64,000 bases of DNA, taken from positions 2,294,001 through 2,358,000 of the forward strand of contig OZ059895.1 in the NCBI GenBank assembly GCA_964057225.1, in the 5' to 3' direction. The stretch comes from Auanema rhodensis. Its lineage: Eukaryota > Nematoda > Chromadorea > Rhabditida > Rhabditidae. This document shows, piece after piece, positions 11,935 through 25,623 of the stretch. A model generated the notes under the pieces. It saw only the letters and a program-made list of their open reading frames with translations, ran no database searches and was not told where the DNA came from. How positions within the stretch are numbered: position 1 is the stretch's first letter; each line of letters opens with the position of its first letter. The position numbers and the translations under genes were made by a program.

Positions 11935-13689
11935 GATTTGCGCTAGCTTAAAAATGCACCGAGATATCAACTGATATAAGTTCACACTTATATCCTCGAT
12001 TTTCACCCTGAAGAATTGATTTTTTCGTTGAATAACATTGTCTATCGTCTTTGCCTTGAAAAATGGAATCTAAAAACATCTACTTTTTGCTAAATTATTT
12101 TGAAATTTTTCGAAAAAATTTTTGTCAAAATGTTTTTGGAAGCAATATTGAGTGTACATGGAAACTCAACATACACTAATGCATCATTTTTCAAACAATC
12201 ATAACTAATTTGTGTATTAAGCGTTTCTCAATGTAGTATAGTGCATTCGATGCGGATTTTTAAGCTGCGTCGATCTGTGTTATCAGATTTGCGCTAGCTT
12301 AAAAATGCACCGAGATATCAACTGATATAAGTTCACACTTATATCCTCGATTTTCACCCTGAAGAATTGATTTTTTCGTTGAATAACATTGTCTATCGTC
12401 TTTGCCTTGAAAAATGGAATCTAAAAACATCTACTTTTTGCTAAATTATTTTGAAATTTTTCGAAAAAATTTTTGTCAAAATGTTTTTGGAAGCAATGTT
12501 GAGTGTACATGGAAACTCAACATACACTAATGCATCATTTTTCAAACGATCATAACTAATTTTTGTATCAAGCGTTTCTCAATGTAGTATAGTGCATTCG
12601 ATGCGGTTTTTTAAGCTGCGTCGATCTGTGTTATCAGATTTGCGCTAGCTTAAAAATGCACCGAGATATCAACTGATATAAGTTCACACTTATATCCTCG
12701 ATTTTCACCCTGAAGAATTGATTTTTTCGTTGAATAACATTGTCTATCGTCTTTGCCTAGAAAAATGGAATCTAAAAACATCTACTTTTTGCTAAATTAT
12801 TTTGAAATTTTTCGAAAAAATTTTTGTCAAAATGTTTTTGGAAGCAATGTTGAGTGTACATGGAAACTCAACATACACTAATGCATCATTTTTCAAACGA
12901 TCATAACTAATTTTTGTATTAAGCGTTTCTCAATGTAGTATAGTGCATTCGAATCGGATTTTTAAGCTGCGTCGATTTGTGTTATCAGATTTGCGCTAGC
13001 TTAAAAATGCACCGAGATATCAACTGATATAAGTTCACACTTATATCCTCGATTTTCACCCTGAAGAATTGATTTTTTCGTTGAATAACATTGTCTATCG
13101 TCTTTGCCTTGAAAAATGGAATCTAAAAACATCTACTTTTTGCTAAATTATTTTGAAATTTTTCGAAAAAATTTTTGTCAAAATGTTTTTGGAAGCAATG
13201 TTGAGTGTACATGGAAACTCAACATACACTAATGCATCATTTTTCAAACGATCATAACTAATTTTTGTATTAAGCGTTTCTCAATGTAGTATAGTGCATT
13301 CGAATCGGATTTTTAAGCTGCGTCGATTTGTGTTATCAGATTTGCGCTAGCTTAAAAATGCACCGAGATATCAACTGATATAAGTTCACATTTATATCCT
13401 CGATTTTCACCCTGAAGAACTGATTTTTTCGTTGAATAACATTGTCTATCGTCTTTGCCTTGAAAAATGGAATCTAAAAACATCTACTTTTTGCTAAATT
13501 ATTTTGAAATTTTTCGAAAAAATTTTTGTCAAAATGTTTTTGGAAGCAATGTTGAGTGTACATGGAAACTCAACATACACTAATGCATCATTTTTCAAAC
13601 GATCATAACTAATTTTTGTATCAAGCGTTTCTCGATGTAGTATAGTGCATTCGATGCGGATTTTTAAGCTGCGTCGATCTGTGTTATCA
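11935..13689 (+). repeat. Five-monomer HOR, monomers 35-39
   Basis: The order P, Q(T322), R(A123), R, Q(T53) matches the fullest version of the series seen at M10-M15 and, less closely, at M16-M20. M39 has a private C82 (GAACTG). This unit best represents the ancestral domain A 5-mer of 1755 bp. Confidence 0.65.
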
Positions 13690-16600
13690 GATTTGCGCTA
13701 GCTTAAAAATGCACCGAGATATCAACTGATATAAGTTCACACTTATATCCTCGATTTTCACCCTGAAGAATTGATTTTTTCGTTGAATAACATTGTCTAT
13801 CGTCTTTGCCTTGAAAAATGGAATCTAAAAACATCTACTTTTTGCTAAATTATTTTGAAATTTTTCGAAAAAATTTTTGTCAAAATGTTTTTGGAAGCAA
13901 TATTGAGTGTACATGGAAACTCAACATACACTAATGCATCATTTTTCAAACAATCATAACTAATTTGTGTATTAAGCGTTTCTCAATGTAGTATAGTGCA
14001 TTCGATGCGGATTTTTAAGCTGCGTCGATCTGTGTTATCAGATTTGCGCTAGCTTAAAAATGCACCGAGATATCAACTGATATAAGTTCACACTTATATC
14101 CTCGATTTTCACCCTGAAGAATTAATTTTTTCGTTGAATAACATTGTCTATCGTCTTTGCCTAGAAAAATGGAATCTAAAAACATCTACTTTTTGCTAAA
14201 TTATTTTGAAATTTTTCGAAAAAATTTTTGTCAAAATGTTTTTGGAAGCAATGTTGAGTGTACATGGAAACTCAACATACACTAATGCATCATTTTTCAA
14301 ACGATCATAACTAATTTTTGTATTAAGCGTTTCTCAATGTAGTATAGTGCATTCGAATCGGATTTTTAAGCTGCGTCGATTTGTGTTATCAGATTTGCGC
14401 TAGCTTAAAAATGCACCGAGATATCAACTGATATAAGTTCACACTTATATCCTCGATTTTCACCCTGAAGAATTGATTTTTTCGTTGAATAACATTGTCT
14501 ATCGTCTTTGCCTTGAAAAATGGAATCTAAAAACATTTACTTTTTGCTAAATTATTTTGAAATTTTTCGAAAAAATTTTTGTCAAAATGTTTTTGGAAGC
14601 AATGTTGAGTGTACATGGAAACTCAACATACACTAATGCATCATTTTTCAAACGATCATAACTAATTTTTGTATTAAGCGTTTCTCAATGTAGTATAGTG
14701 CATTCGAATCGGATTTTTAAGCTGCGTCGATTTGTGTTATCAGATTTGCGCTAGCTTAAAAATGCACCGAGATATCAACTGATATAAGTTCACATTTATA
14801 TCCTCGATTTTCACCCTGAAGAATTGATTTTTTCGTTGAATAACATTGTCTATCGTCTTTGCCTTGAAAAATGGAATCTAAAAACATCTACTTTTTGCTA
14901 AATTATTTTGAAATTTTTCGAAAAAATTTTTGTCAAAATGTTTTTGGAAGCAATGTTGAGTGTACATGGAAACTCAACATACACTAATGCATCATTTTTC
15001 AAACGATCATAACTAATTTTTGTATCAAGCGTTTCTCGATGTAGTATAGTGCATTCGATGCGGATTTTTAAGCTGCGTCGATCTGTGTTATCAGATTTGC
15101 GCTAGCTTAAAAATGCACCGAGATATCAACTGATATAAGTTCACACTTATATCCTCGATTTTCACCCTGAAGAATTGATTTTTTCGTTGAATAACATTGT
15201 CTATCGTCTTTGCCTTGAAAAATGGAATCTAAAAACATCTACTTTTTGCTAAATTATTTTGAAATTTTTCGAAAAAATTTTTGTCAAAATGTTTTTGGAA
15301 GCAATATTGAGTGTACATGGAAACTCAACATACACTAATGCATCATTTTTCAAACAATCATAACTAATTTGTGTATTAAGCGTTTCTCAATGTAGTATAG
15401 TGCATTCGATGCGGATTTTTAAGCTGCGTCGATCTGTGTTATCAGATTTGCGCTAGCTTAAAAATGCACCGAGATATCAACTGATATAAGTTCACACTTA
15501 TATCCTCGATTTTCACCCTGAAGAATTGATTTTTTCGTTGAATAACATTGTCTATCGTCTTTGCCTTGAAAAATGGAATCTAAAAACATCTACTTTTTGC
15601 TAAATTATTTTGAAATTTTTCGAAAAAATTTTTGTCAAAATGTTTTTGGAAGCAATGTTGAGTGTACATGGAAACTCAACATACACTAATGCATCATTTT
15701 TCAAACGATCATAACTAATTTTTGTATCAAGCGTTTCTCAATGTAGTATAGTGCATTCGATGCGGATTTTTAAGCTGCGTCGATCTGTGTTATCAGATTT
15801 GCGCTAGCTTAAAAATGCACCGAGATATCAACTGATATAAGTTCACACTTATATCCTCGATTTTCACCCTGAAGAATTAATTTTTTCGTTGAATAACATT
15901 GTCTATCGTCTTTGCCTTGAAAAATGGAATCTAAAAACATCTACTTTTTGCTAAATTATTTTGAAATTTTTCGAAAAAATTTTTGTCAAAATGTTTTTGG
16001 AAGCAATATTGAGTGTACATGGAAACTCAACATACACTAATGCATCATTTTTCAAACAATCATAACTAATTTTTGTATCAAGCGTTTCTCGATGTAGTAT
16101 AGTGCATTCGATGCGGATTTTTAAGCTGCGTCGATCTGTGTTATCAGATTTGCGCTAGCTTAAAAATGCACCGAGATATCAACTGATATAAGTTCACACT
16201 TATATCCTCGATTTTCACCCTGAAGAATTGATTTTTTCGTTGAATAACATTGTCTATCGTCTTTGCCTTGAAAAATGGAATCTAAAAACATCTACTTTTT
16301 GCTAAATTATTTTGAAATTTTTCGAAAAAATTTTTGTCAAAATGTTTTTGGAAGCAAGGTTGAGTGTACATGGAAACTCAACATACACTAATGCATCATT
16401 TTTCAAACGATCATAACTAATTTTTGTATTAAGCGTTTCTCAATGTAGTATAGTGCATTCGAATCGGATTTTTAAGCTGCGTCGATTTGTGTTATCAGAT
16501 TTGCGCTAGCTTAAAAATGCCCCGAGATATCAACTGATATAAGTTCACACTTATATCCTCGATTTTCACCCTGAAGAATTGATTTTTTCGTTGAATAACA

Positions 16601-16848
16601 TTGTCTATCGTCTTTGCCTTGAAAAATGGAATCTAAAAACATCTACTTTTTGCTAAATTATTTTGAAATTTTTCGAAAAAATTTTTGTCAAAATGTTTTT
16701 GGAAGCAATGTTGAGTGTACATGGAAACTCAACATACACTAATGCATCATTTTTCAAACGATCATAACTAATTTTTGTATCAAGCGTTTCTCGATGTAGT
16801 ATAATGCATTCGATGCGGATTTTTAAGCTGCGTCGATCTGTGTTATCA
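13690..16848 (+). repeat. Monomers 40-48: degraded 4-mer/5-mer series
   Basis: The order is P, R(A123), R, Q(T53), P, Q, chimera, R, Q(C24). M40-M43 are the 5-mer lacking its T322 monomer. M43 is the last T53 copy in the window. M47 has a private G212 (CAAGGTTGAG). M48 carries A307 (ATAATGC), shared only with M51 and M52. Confidence 0.65.
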
Positions 16849-19656
16849 GATTTGCGCTAGCTTAAAAATGCACCGAGATATCAACTGATATAAGTTCACA
16901 CTTATATCCTCGATTTTCACCCTGAAGAATTAATTTTTTCGTTGAATAACATTGTCTATCGTCTTTGCCTTGAAAAATGGAATCTAAAAACATCTACTTT
17001 TTGCTAAATTATTTTGAAATTTTTCGAAAAAATTTTTGTCAAAATGTTTTTGGAAGCAATATTGAGTGTACATGGAAACTCAACATACACTAATGCATCA
17101 TTTTTCAAACAATCATAACTAATTTGTGTATTAAGCGTTTCTCAATGTAGTATAGTGCATTCGATGCGGTTTTTTAAGCTGCGTCGATCTGTGTTATCAG
17201 ATTTGCGCTAGCTTAAAAATGCACCGAGATATCAACTGATATGAGTTCACACTTATATCCTCGATTTTCACCCTGAAGAATTGATTTTTTCGTTGAATAA
17301 CATTGTCTATCGTCTTTGCCTTGAAAAATGGAATCTAAAAACATCTACTTTTTGCTAAATTATTTTGAAATTTTTCGAAAAAATTTTTGTCAAAATGTTT
17401 TTGGAAGCAATGTTGAGTGTACATGGAAACTCAACATACACTAATGCATCATTTTTCAAACGATCATAACTAATTTTTGTATTAAGCGTTTCTCAATGTA
17501 GTATAGTGCATTCGAATCAGATTTTTAAGCTGCGTCGATTTGTGTTATCAGATTTGCGCTAGCTTAAAAATGCCCCGAGATATCAACTGATATAAGTTCA
17601 CACTTATATCCTCGATTTTCACCCTGAAGAATTAATTTTTTCGTTGAATAACATTGTCTATCGTCTTTGCCTTGAAAAATGGAATCTAAAAACATCTACT
17701 TTTTGCTAAATTATTTTGAAATTTTTCGAAAAAATTTTTGTCAAAATGTTTTTGGAAGCAATATTGAGTGTACATGGAAACTCAACATACACTAATGCAT
17801 CATTTTTCAAACGATCATAACTAATTTTTGTATCAAGCGTTTCTCGATGTAGTATAATGCATTCGATGCGGATTTTTAAGCTGCGTCGATCTGTGTTATC
17901 AGATTTGCGCTAGCTTAAAAATGCACCGAGATATCAACTGATATAAGTTCACACTTATATCCTCGATTTTCACCCTGAAGAATTAATTTTTTCGTTGAAT
18001 AACATTGTCTATCGTCTTTGCCTTGAAAAATGGAATCTAAAAACATCTACTTTTTGCTAAATTATTTTGAAATTTTTCGAAAAAATTTTTGTCAAAATGT
18101 TTTTGGAAGCAATATTGAGTGTACATGGAAACTCAACATACACTAATGCATCATTTTTCAAACGATCATAACTAATTTTTGTATCAAGCGTTTCTCGATG
18201 TAGTATAATGCATTCGATGCGGATTTTTAAGCTGCGTCGATCTGTGTTATCAGATTTGCGCTAGCTTAAAAATGCACCGAGATATCAACTGATATAAGTT
18301 CACACTTATATCCTCGATTTTCACCCTGAAGAATTAATTTTTTCGTTGAATAACATTGTCTATCGTCTTTGCCTTGAAAAATGGGATCTAAAAACATCTA
18401 CTTTTTGCTAAATTATTTTGAAATTTTTCGAAAAAATTTTTGTCAAAATGTTTTTGGAAGCAATATTGAGTGTACATGGAAACTCAACATACACTAATGC
18501 ATCATTTTTCAAACAATCATAACTAATTTGTGTATTAAGCGTTTCTCAATGTAGTATAGTGCATTCGATGCGGTTTTTTAAGCTGCGTCGATCTGTGTTA
18601 TCAGATTTGCGCTAGCTTAAAAATGCACCGAGATATCAACTGATATAAGTTCACACTTATATCCTCGATTTTCACCCTGAAGAATTGATTTTTTCGTTGA
18701 ATAACATTGTCTATCGTCTTTGCCTTGAAAAATGGAATCTAAAAACATCTACTTTTTGCTAAATTATTTTGAAATTTTTCGAAAAAATTTTTGTCAAAAT
18801 GTTTTTGGAAGCAATGTTGAGTGTACATGGAAACTCAACATACACTAATGCATCATTTTTCAAACGATCATAACTAATTTTTGTATTAAGCGTTTCTCAA
18901 TGTAGTATAGTGCATTCGAATCAGATTTTTAAGCTGCGTCGATTTGTGTTATCAGATTTGCGCTAGCTTAAAAATGCCCCGAGATATCAACTGATATAAG
19001 TTCACACTTATATCCTCGATTTTCACCCTGAAGAATTGATTTTTTCGTTGAATAACATTGTCTATCGTCTTTGCCTTGAAAAATGGAATCTAAAAACATC
19101 TACTTTTTGCTAAATTATTTTGAAATTTTTCGAAAAAATTTTTGTCAAAATGTTTTTGGAAGCAATGTTGAGTGTACATGGAAACTCAACATACACTAAT
19201 GCATCATTTTTCAAACGATCATAACTAATTTTTGTATCAAGCGTTTCTCGATGAAGTATAGTGCATTCGATGCGGATTTTTAAGCTGCGTCGATCTGTGT
19301 TATCAGATTTGCGCTAGCTTAAAAATGCACCGAGATATCAACTGATATAAGTTCACACTTATATCCTCGATTTTCACCCTGAAGAATTAATTTTTTCATT
19401 GGATAACATTGTCTATCGTCTTTGCCTTGAAAAATGGAATCTAAAAACATCTACTTTTTGCTAAATTATTTTGAAATTTTTCGAAAAAATTTTTGTCAAA
19501 ATGTTTTTGGAAGCAATATTGAGTGTACATGGAAACTCAACATACACTAATGCATCATTTTTCAAACAATCATAACTAATTTGTGTATTAAGCGTTTCTC
19601 AATGTAGTATAGTGCATTCGATGCGGATTTTTAAGCTGCGTCGATCTGTGTTATCA
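16849..19656 (+). repeat. HOR block: two 4-mers, monomers 49-52 and 53-56
   Basis: Both units begin P(T322), R with the rare A320 (GAATCAG), then a C24 monomer of Q type. A320 is found only in M50 and M54, 1404 bp apart, so these two are sister copies. M51 and M52 are almost identical after their first 24 bases (both A213, G263, C284, G296, A307), which suggests a recent single-monomer duplication. M53 has a private G134 (ATGGGATC). Confidence 0.7.
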
Positions 19657-22113
19657 GATTTGCGCTAGCTTAAAAATGCACCGAGATATCAACTGATATA
19701 AGTTCACACTTATATCCTCGATTTTCACCCTGAAGAATTGATTTTTTCGTTGAATAACATTGTCTATCGTCTTTGCCTTGAAAAATGGAATCTAAAAACA
19801 TCTACTTTTTGCTAAATTATTTTGAAATTTTTCGAAAAAATTTTTGTCAAAATGTTTTTGGAAGCAATATTGAGTGTACATGGAAACTCAACATACACTA
19901 ATGCATCATTTTTCAAACAATCATAACTAATTTGTGTATTAAGCGTTTCTCAATGTAGTATAGTGCATTCGATGCGGTTTTTTAAGCTGCGTCGATCTGT
20001 GTTATCAGATTTGCGCTAGCTTAAAAATGCACCGAGATATCAACTGATATAAGTTCACACTTATATCCTCGATTTTCACCCTGAAGAATTAATTTTTTCG
20101 TTGAAAAACATTGTCTATCGTCTTTGCCTTGAAAAATGGAATCTAAAAACATCTACTTTTTGCTAAATTATTTTGAAATTTTTCGAAAAAATTTTTGTCA
20201 AAATGTTTTTGGAAGCAATATTGAGTGTACATGGAAACTCAACATACACTAATGCATCATTTTTCAAACGATCATAACTAATTTTTGTATTAAGCGTTTC
20301 TCAATGTAGTATAGTGCATTCGAATCGGATTTTTAAGCTGCGTCGATCTGTGTTATCAGATTTGCGCTAGCTTAAAAATGCACCGAGATATCAACTGATA
20401 TAAGTTCACACTTATATCCTCGATTTTCACCCTGAAGAATTGATTTTTTCGTTGAATAACATTGTCTATCGTCTTTGCCTTGAAAAATGGAATCTAAAAA
20501 CATCTACTTTTTGCTAAATTATTTTGAAATTTTTCGAAAAAATTTTTGTCAAAATGTTTTTGGAAGCAATGTTGAGTGTACATGGAAACTCAACATACAC
20601 TAATGCATCATTTTTCAAACGATCATAACTAATTTTTGTATTAAGCGTTTCTCAATGTAGTATAGTGCATTCGAATCGGATTTTTAAGCTGCGTCGATTT
20701 GTGTTATCAGATTTGCGCTAGCTTAAAAATGCCCCGAGATATCAACTGATATAAGTTCACACTTATATCCTCGATTTTCACCCTGAAGAATTGATTTTTT
20801 CGTTGAATAACATTGTCTATCGTCTTTGCCTTGAAAAATGAAATCTAAAAACATCTACTTTTTGCTAAATTATTTTGAAATTTTTCGAAAAAATTTTTGT
20901 CAAAATGTTTTTGGAAGCAATATTGAGTGTACATGGAAACTCAACATACACTAATGCATCATTTTTCAAACAATCATAACTAATTTGTGTATTAAGCGTT
21001 TCTCAATGTAGTATAGTGCATTCGATGCGGTTTTTTAAGCTGCGTCGATCTGTGTTATCAGATTTGCGCTAGCTTAAAAATGCACCGAGATATCAACTGA
21101 TATAAGTTCACACTTATATCCTCGATTTTCACCCTGAAGAATTGATTTTTTCGTTGAATAACATTGTCTATCGTCTTTGCCTTGAAAAATGGAATCTAAA
21201 AACATCTACTTTTTGCTAAATTATTTTGAAATTTTTCGAAAAAATTTTTGTCAAAATGTTTTTGGAAGCAATGTTGAGTGTACATGGAAACTCAACATAC
21301 ACTAATGCATCATTTTTCAAACGATCATAACTAATTTTTGTATTAAGCGTTTCTCAATGTAGTATAGTGCATTCGAATCGGATTTTTAAGCTGCGTCGAT
21401 TTGTGTTATCAGATTTGCGCTAGCTTAAAAATGCCCCGAGATATCAACTGATATAAGTTCACACTTATATCCTCGATTTTCACCCTGAAGAATTGATTTT
21501 TTCGTTGAATAACATTGTCTATCGTCTTTGCCTTGAAAAATGGAATCTAAAAACATCTACTTTTTGCTAAATTATTTTGAAATTTTTCGAAAAAATTTTT
21601 GTCAAAATGTTTTTGGAAGCAATGTTGAGTGTACATGGAAACTCAACATACACTAATGCATCATTTTTCAAACGATCATAACTAATTTTTGTATCAAGCG
21701 TTTCTCGATGTAGTATAGTGCATTCGATGCGGATTTTTAAGCTGCGTCGATCTGTGTTATCAGATTTGCGCTAGCTTAAAAATGCACCGAGATATCAACT
21801 GATATAAGTTCACACTTATATCCTCGATTTTCACCCTGAAGAATTAATTTTTTCGTTGAATAACATTGTCTATCGTCTTTGCCTTGAAAAATGGAATCTA
21901 AAAACATCTACTTTTTGCTAAATTATTTTGAAATTTTTCGAAAAAATTTTTGTCAAAATGTTTTTGGAAGCAATATTGAGTGTACATGGAAACTCAACAT
22001 ACACTAATGCATCATTTTTCAAACAATCATAACTAATTTGTGTATTAAGCGTTTCTCAATGTAGTATAGTGCATTCGATGCGGATTTTTAAGCTGCGTCG
22101 ATCTGTGTTATCA
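19657..22113 (+). repeat. Monomers 57-63: P(T322)-R-C24 triplets
   Basis: The order is P(T322), P/R chimera, R, C24 P(T322), R, Q(C24), P. M60-M62 are a clean triplet apart from the class of the C24 monomer. M58 begins like P (A84, A213) and ends like R (A317/T318) but has C341. M60 has a private A132 (ATGAAATC), and M58 reads GAAAAAC where others have GAATAAC. Confidence 0.65.
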
Positions 22114-25100
22114 GATTTGCGCTAGCTTAAAAATGCACCGAGATATCAACTGATATAAGTTCACACTTATATCCTCGATTTTCACCCTGAAGAATTGATT
22201 TTTTCGTTGAATAACATTGTCTATCGTCTTTGCCTTGAAAAATGGAATCTAAAAACATCTACTTTTTGCTAAATTATTTTGAAATTTTTCGAAAAAATTT
22301 TTGTCAAAATGTTTTTGGAAGCAATGTTGAGTGTACATGGAAACTCAACATACACTAATGCATCATTTTTCAAACGATCATAACTAATTTTTGTATCAAG
22401 CGTTTCTCAATGTAGTATAGTGCATTCGATGCGGATTTTTAAGCTGCGTCGATCTGTGTTATCAGATTTGCGCTAGCTTAAAAATGCACCGAGATATCAA
22501 CTGATATAAGTTCACACTTATATCCTCGATTTTCACCCTGAAGAATTAATTTTTTCGTTGAATAACATTGTCTATCGTCTTTGCCTTGAAAAATGGAATC
22601 TAAAAACATCTACTTTTTGCTAAATTATTTTGAAATTTTTCGAAAAAATTTTTGTCAAAATGTTTTTGGAAGCAATATTGAGTGTACATGGAAACTCAAC
22701 ATACACTAATGCATCATTTTTCAAACGATCATAACTAATTTTTGTATTAAGCGTTTCTCAATGTAGTATAGTGCATTCGAATCGGATTTTTAAGCTGCGT
22801 CGATCTGTGTTATCAGATTTGCGCTAGCTTAAAAATGCACCGAGATATCAACTGATATAAGTTCACACTTATATCCTCGATTTTCACCCTGAAGAATTGA
22901 TTTTTTCGTTGAATAACATTGTCTATCGTCTTTGCCTTGAAAAATGGAATCTAAAAACATCTACTTTTTGCTAAATTATTTTGAAATTTTTCGAAAAAAT
23001 TTTTGTCAAAATGTTTTTGGAAGCAATGTTGAGTGTACATGGAAACTCAACATACACTAATGCATCATTTTTCAAACGATCATAACTAATTTTTGTATCA
23101 AGCGTTTCTCGATGTAGTATAGTGCATTCGATGCGGATTTTTAAGCTGCGTCGATCTGTGTTATCAGATTTGCGCTAGCTTAAAAATGCACCGAGATATC
23201 AACTGATATAAGTTCACACTTATATCCTCGATTTTCACCCTGAAGAATTAATTTTTTCGTTGAATAACATTGTCTATCGTCTTTGCCTTGAAAAATGGAA
23301 TCTAAAAACAATTACTTTTTGCTAAATTATTTTGAAATTTTTCGAAAAAATTTTTGTCAAAATGTTTTTGGAAGCAATATTGAGTGTACATGGAAACTCA
23401 ACATACACTAATGCATCATTTTTCAAACAATCATAACTAATTTGTGTATTAAGCGTTTCTCAATGTAGTATAGTGCATTCGATGCGGATTTTTAAGCTGC
23501 GTCGATCTGTGTTATCAGATTTGCGCTAGCTTAAAAATGCACCGAGATATCAACTGATATAAGTTCACACTTATATCCTCGATTTTCACCCTGAAGAATT
23601 GATTTTTTCGTTGAATTACATTGTCTATCGTCTTTGCCTTGAAAAATGGAATCTAAAAACATCTACTTTTTGCTAAATTATTTTGAAATTTTTCGAAAAA
23701 ATTTTTGTCAAAATGTTTTTGGAAGCAATATTGAGTGTACATGGAAACTCAACATACACTAATGCATCATTTTTCAAACAATCATAACTAATTTGTGTAT
23801 TAAGCGTTTCTCAATGTAGTATAGTGCATTCGATGCGGATTTTTAAGCTGCGTCGATCTGTGTTATCAGATTTGCGCTAGCTTAAAAATGCACCGAGATA
23901 TCAACTGATATAAGTTCACACTTATATCCTCGATTTTCACCCTGAAGAATTGATTTTTTCGTTGAATAACATTGTCTATCGTCTTTGCCTTGAAAAATGG
24001 AATCTAAAAACATCTACTTTTTGCTAAATTATTTTGAAATTTTTCGAAAAAATTTTTGTCAAAATGTTTTTGGAAGCAATGTTGAGTGTACATGGAAACT
24101 CAACATACACTAATGCATCATTTTTCAAACGATCATAACTAATTTTTGTATCAAGCGTTTCTCAATGTAGTATAGTGCATTCGATGCGGATTTTTAAGCT
24201 GCGTCGATCTGTGTTATCAGATTTGCGCTAGCTTAAAAATGCACCGAGATATCAACTGATATAAGTTCACACTTATATCCTCGATTTTCACCCTGAAGAA
24301 TTAATTTTTTCGTTGAATAACATTGTCTATCGTCTTTGCCTTGAAAAATGGAATCTAAAAACATCTACTTTTTGCTAAATTATTTTGAAATTTTTCGAAA
24401 AAATTTTTGTCAAAATGTTTTTGGAAGCAATATTGAGTGTACATGGAAACTCAACATACACTAATGCATCATTTTTCAAACGATCATAACTAATTTTTGT
24501 ATTAAGCGTTTCTCAATGTAGTATAGTGCATTCGAATCGGATTTTTAAGCTGCGTCGATCTGTGTTATCAGATTTGCGCTAGCTTAAAAATGCACCGAGA
24601 TATCAACTGATATAAGTTCACACTTATATCCTCGATTTTCACCCTGAAGAATTGATTTTTTCGTTGAATAACATTGTCTATCGTCTTTGCCTTGAAAAAT
24701 GGAATCTAAAAACATCTACTTTTTGCTAAATTATTTTGAAATTTTTCGAAAAAATTTTTGTCAAAATGTTTTTGGAAGCAATGTTGAGTGTACATGGAAA
24801 CTCAACATACACTAATGCATCATTTTTCAAACGATCATAACTAATTTTTGTATCAAGCGTTTCTCGATGTAGTATAGTGCATTCGATGCGGATTTTTAAG
24901 CTGCGTCGATCTGTGTTATCAGATTTGCGCTAGCTTTAAAATGCACCGAGATATCAACTGATATAAGTTCACACTTATATCCTCGATTTTCACCCTGAAG
25001 AATTAATTTTTTCGTTGAATAACATTGTCTATCGTCTTTGCCTTGAAAAATGGAATCTAAAAACAATTACTTTTTGCTAAATTATTTTGAAATTTTTCGA

Positions 25101-25623
25101 AAAAATTTTTGTCAAAATGTTTTTGGAAGCAATATTGAGTGTACATGGAAACTCAACATACACTAATGCATCATTTTTCAAACAATCATAACTAATTTGT
25201 GTATTAAGTGTTTCTCAATGTAGTATAGTGCATTCGATGCGGATTTTTAAGCTGCGTCGATCTGTGTTATCAGATTTGCGCTAGCTTAAAAATGCACCGA
25301 GATATCAACTGATATAAGTTCACACTTATATCCTCGATTTTCACCCTGAAGAATTGATTTTTTCGTTGAATAACATTGTCTATCGTCTTTGCCTTGAAAA
25401 ATGGAATCTAAAAACATCTACTTTTTGCTAAATTATTTTGAAATTTTTCGAAAAAATTTTTGTCAAAATGTTTTTGGAAGCAATATTGAGTGTACATGGA
25501 AACTCAACATACACTAATGCATCATTTTTCAAACAATCATAACTAATTTGTGTATTAAGCGTTTCTCAATGTAGTATAGTGCATTCGATGCGGATTTTTA
25601 AGCTGCGTCGATCTGTGTTATCA
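22114..25623 (+). repeat. Tandem 5-mer HOR (2 x 1755 bp), monomers 64-68 and 69-73
   Basis: Both units read Q, P/R chimera, Q(G296), P with AACAATTAC, P. The AACAATTAC change occurs only in M67 and M72, at about 23308 and 25063, exactly five monomers apart. The chimera (M65 and M70) combines A84 and A213 with an R-type 3-prime part but C341. By eye only a few differences separate the units: GAATTACA in M68, and CTTTAAA and AAGTG in M72. This is the clearest HOR in domain A and implies a recent 1755-bp duplication. Confidence 0.8.
22465..22815 (+). repeat. Chimeric monomer M65 (P-like 5-prime, R-like 3-prime)
   Basis: A84 and A213 match P. G263, T278, T284 and A317/T318 match R, but position 341 is C instead of the R-type T. 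M58 (20008-20358) and M70 (24220-24570) have the same combination. The R block is therefore bounded on both sides, between 213 and 263 and between 318 and 341, as expected for a short gene-conversion tract. Confidence 0.65.
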
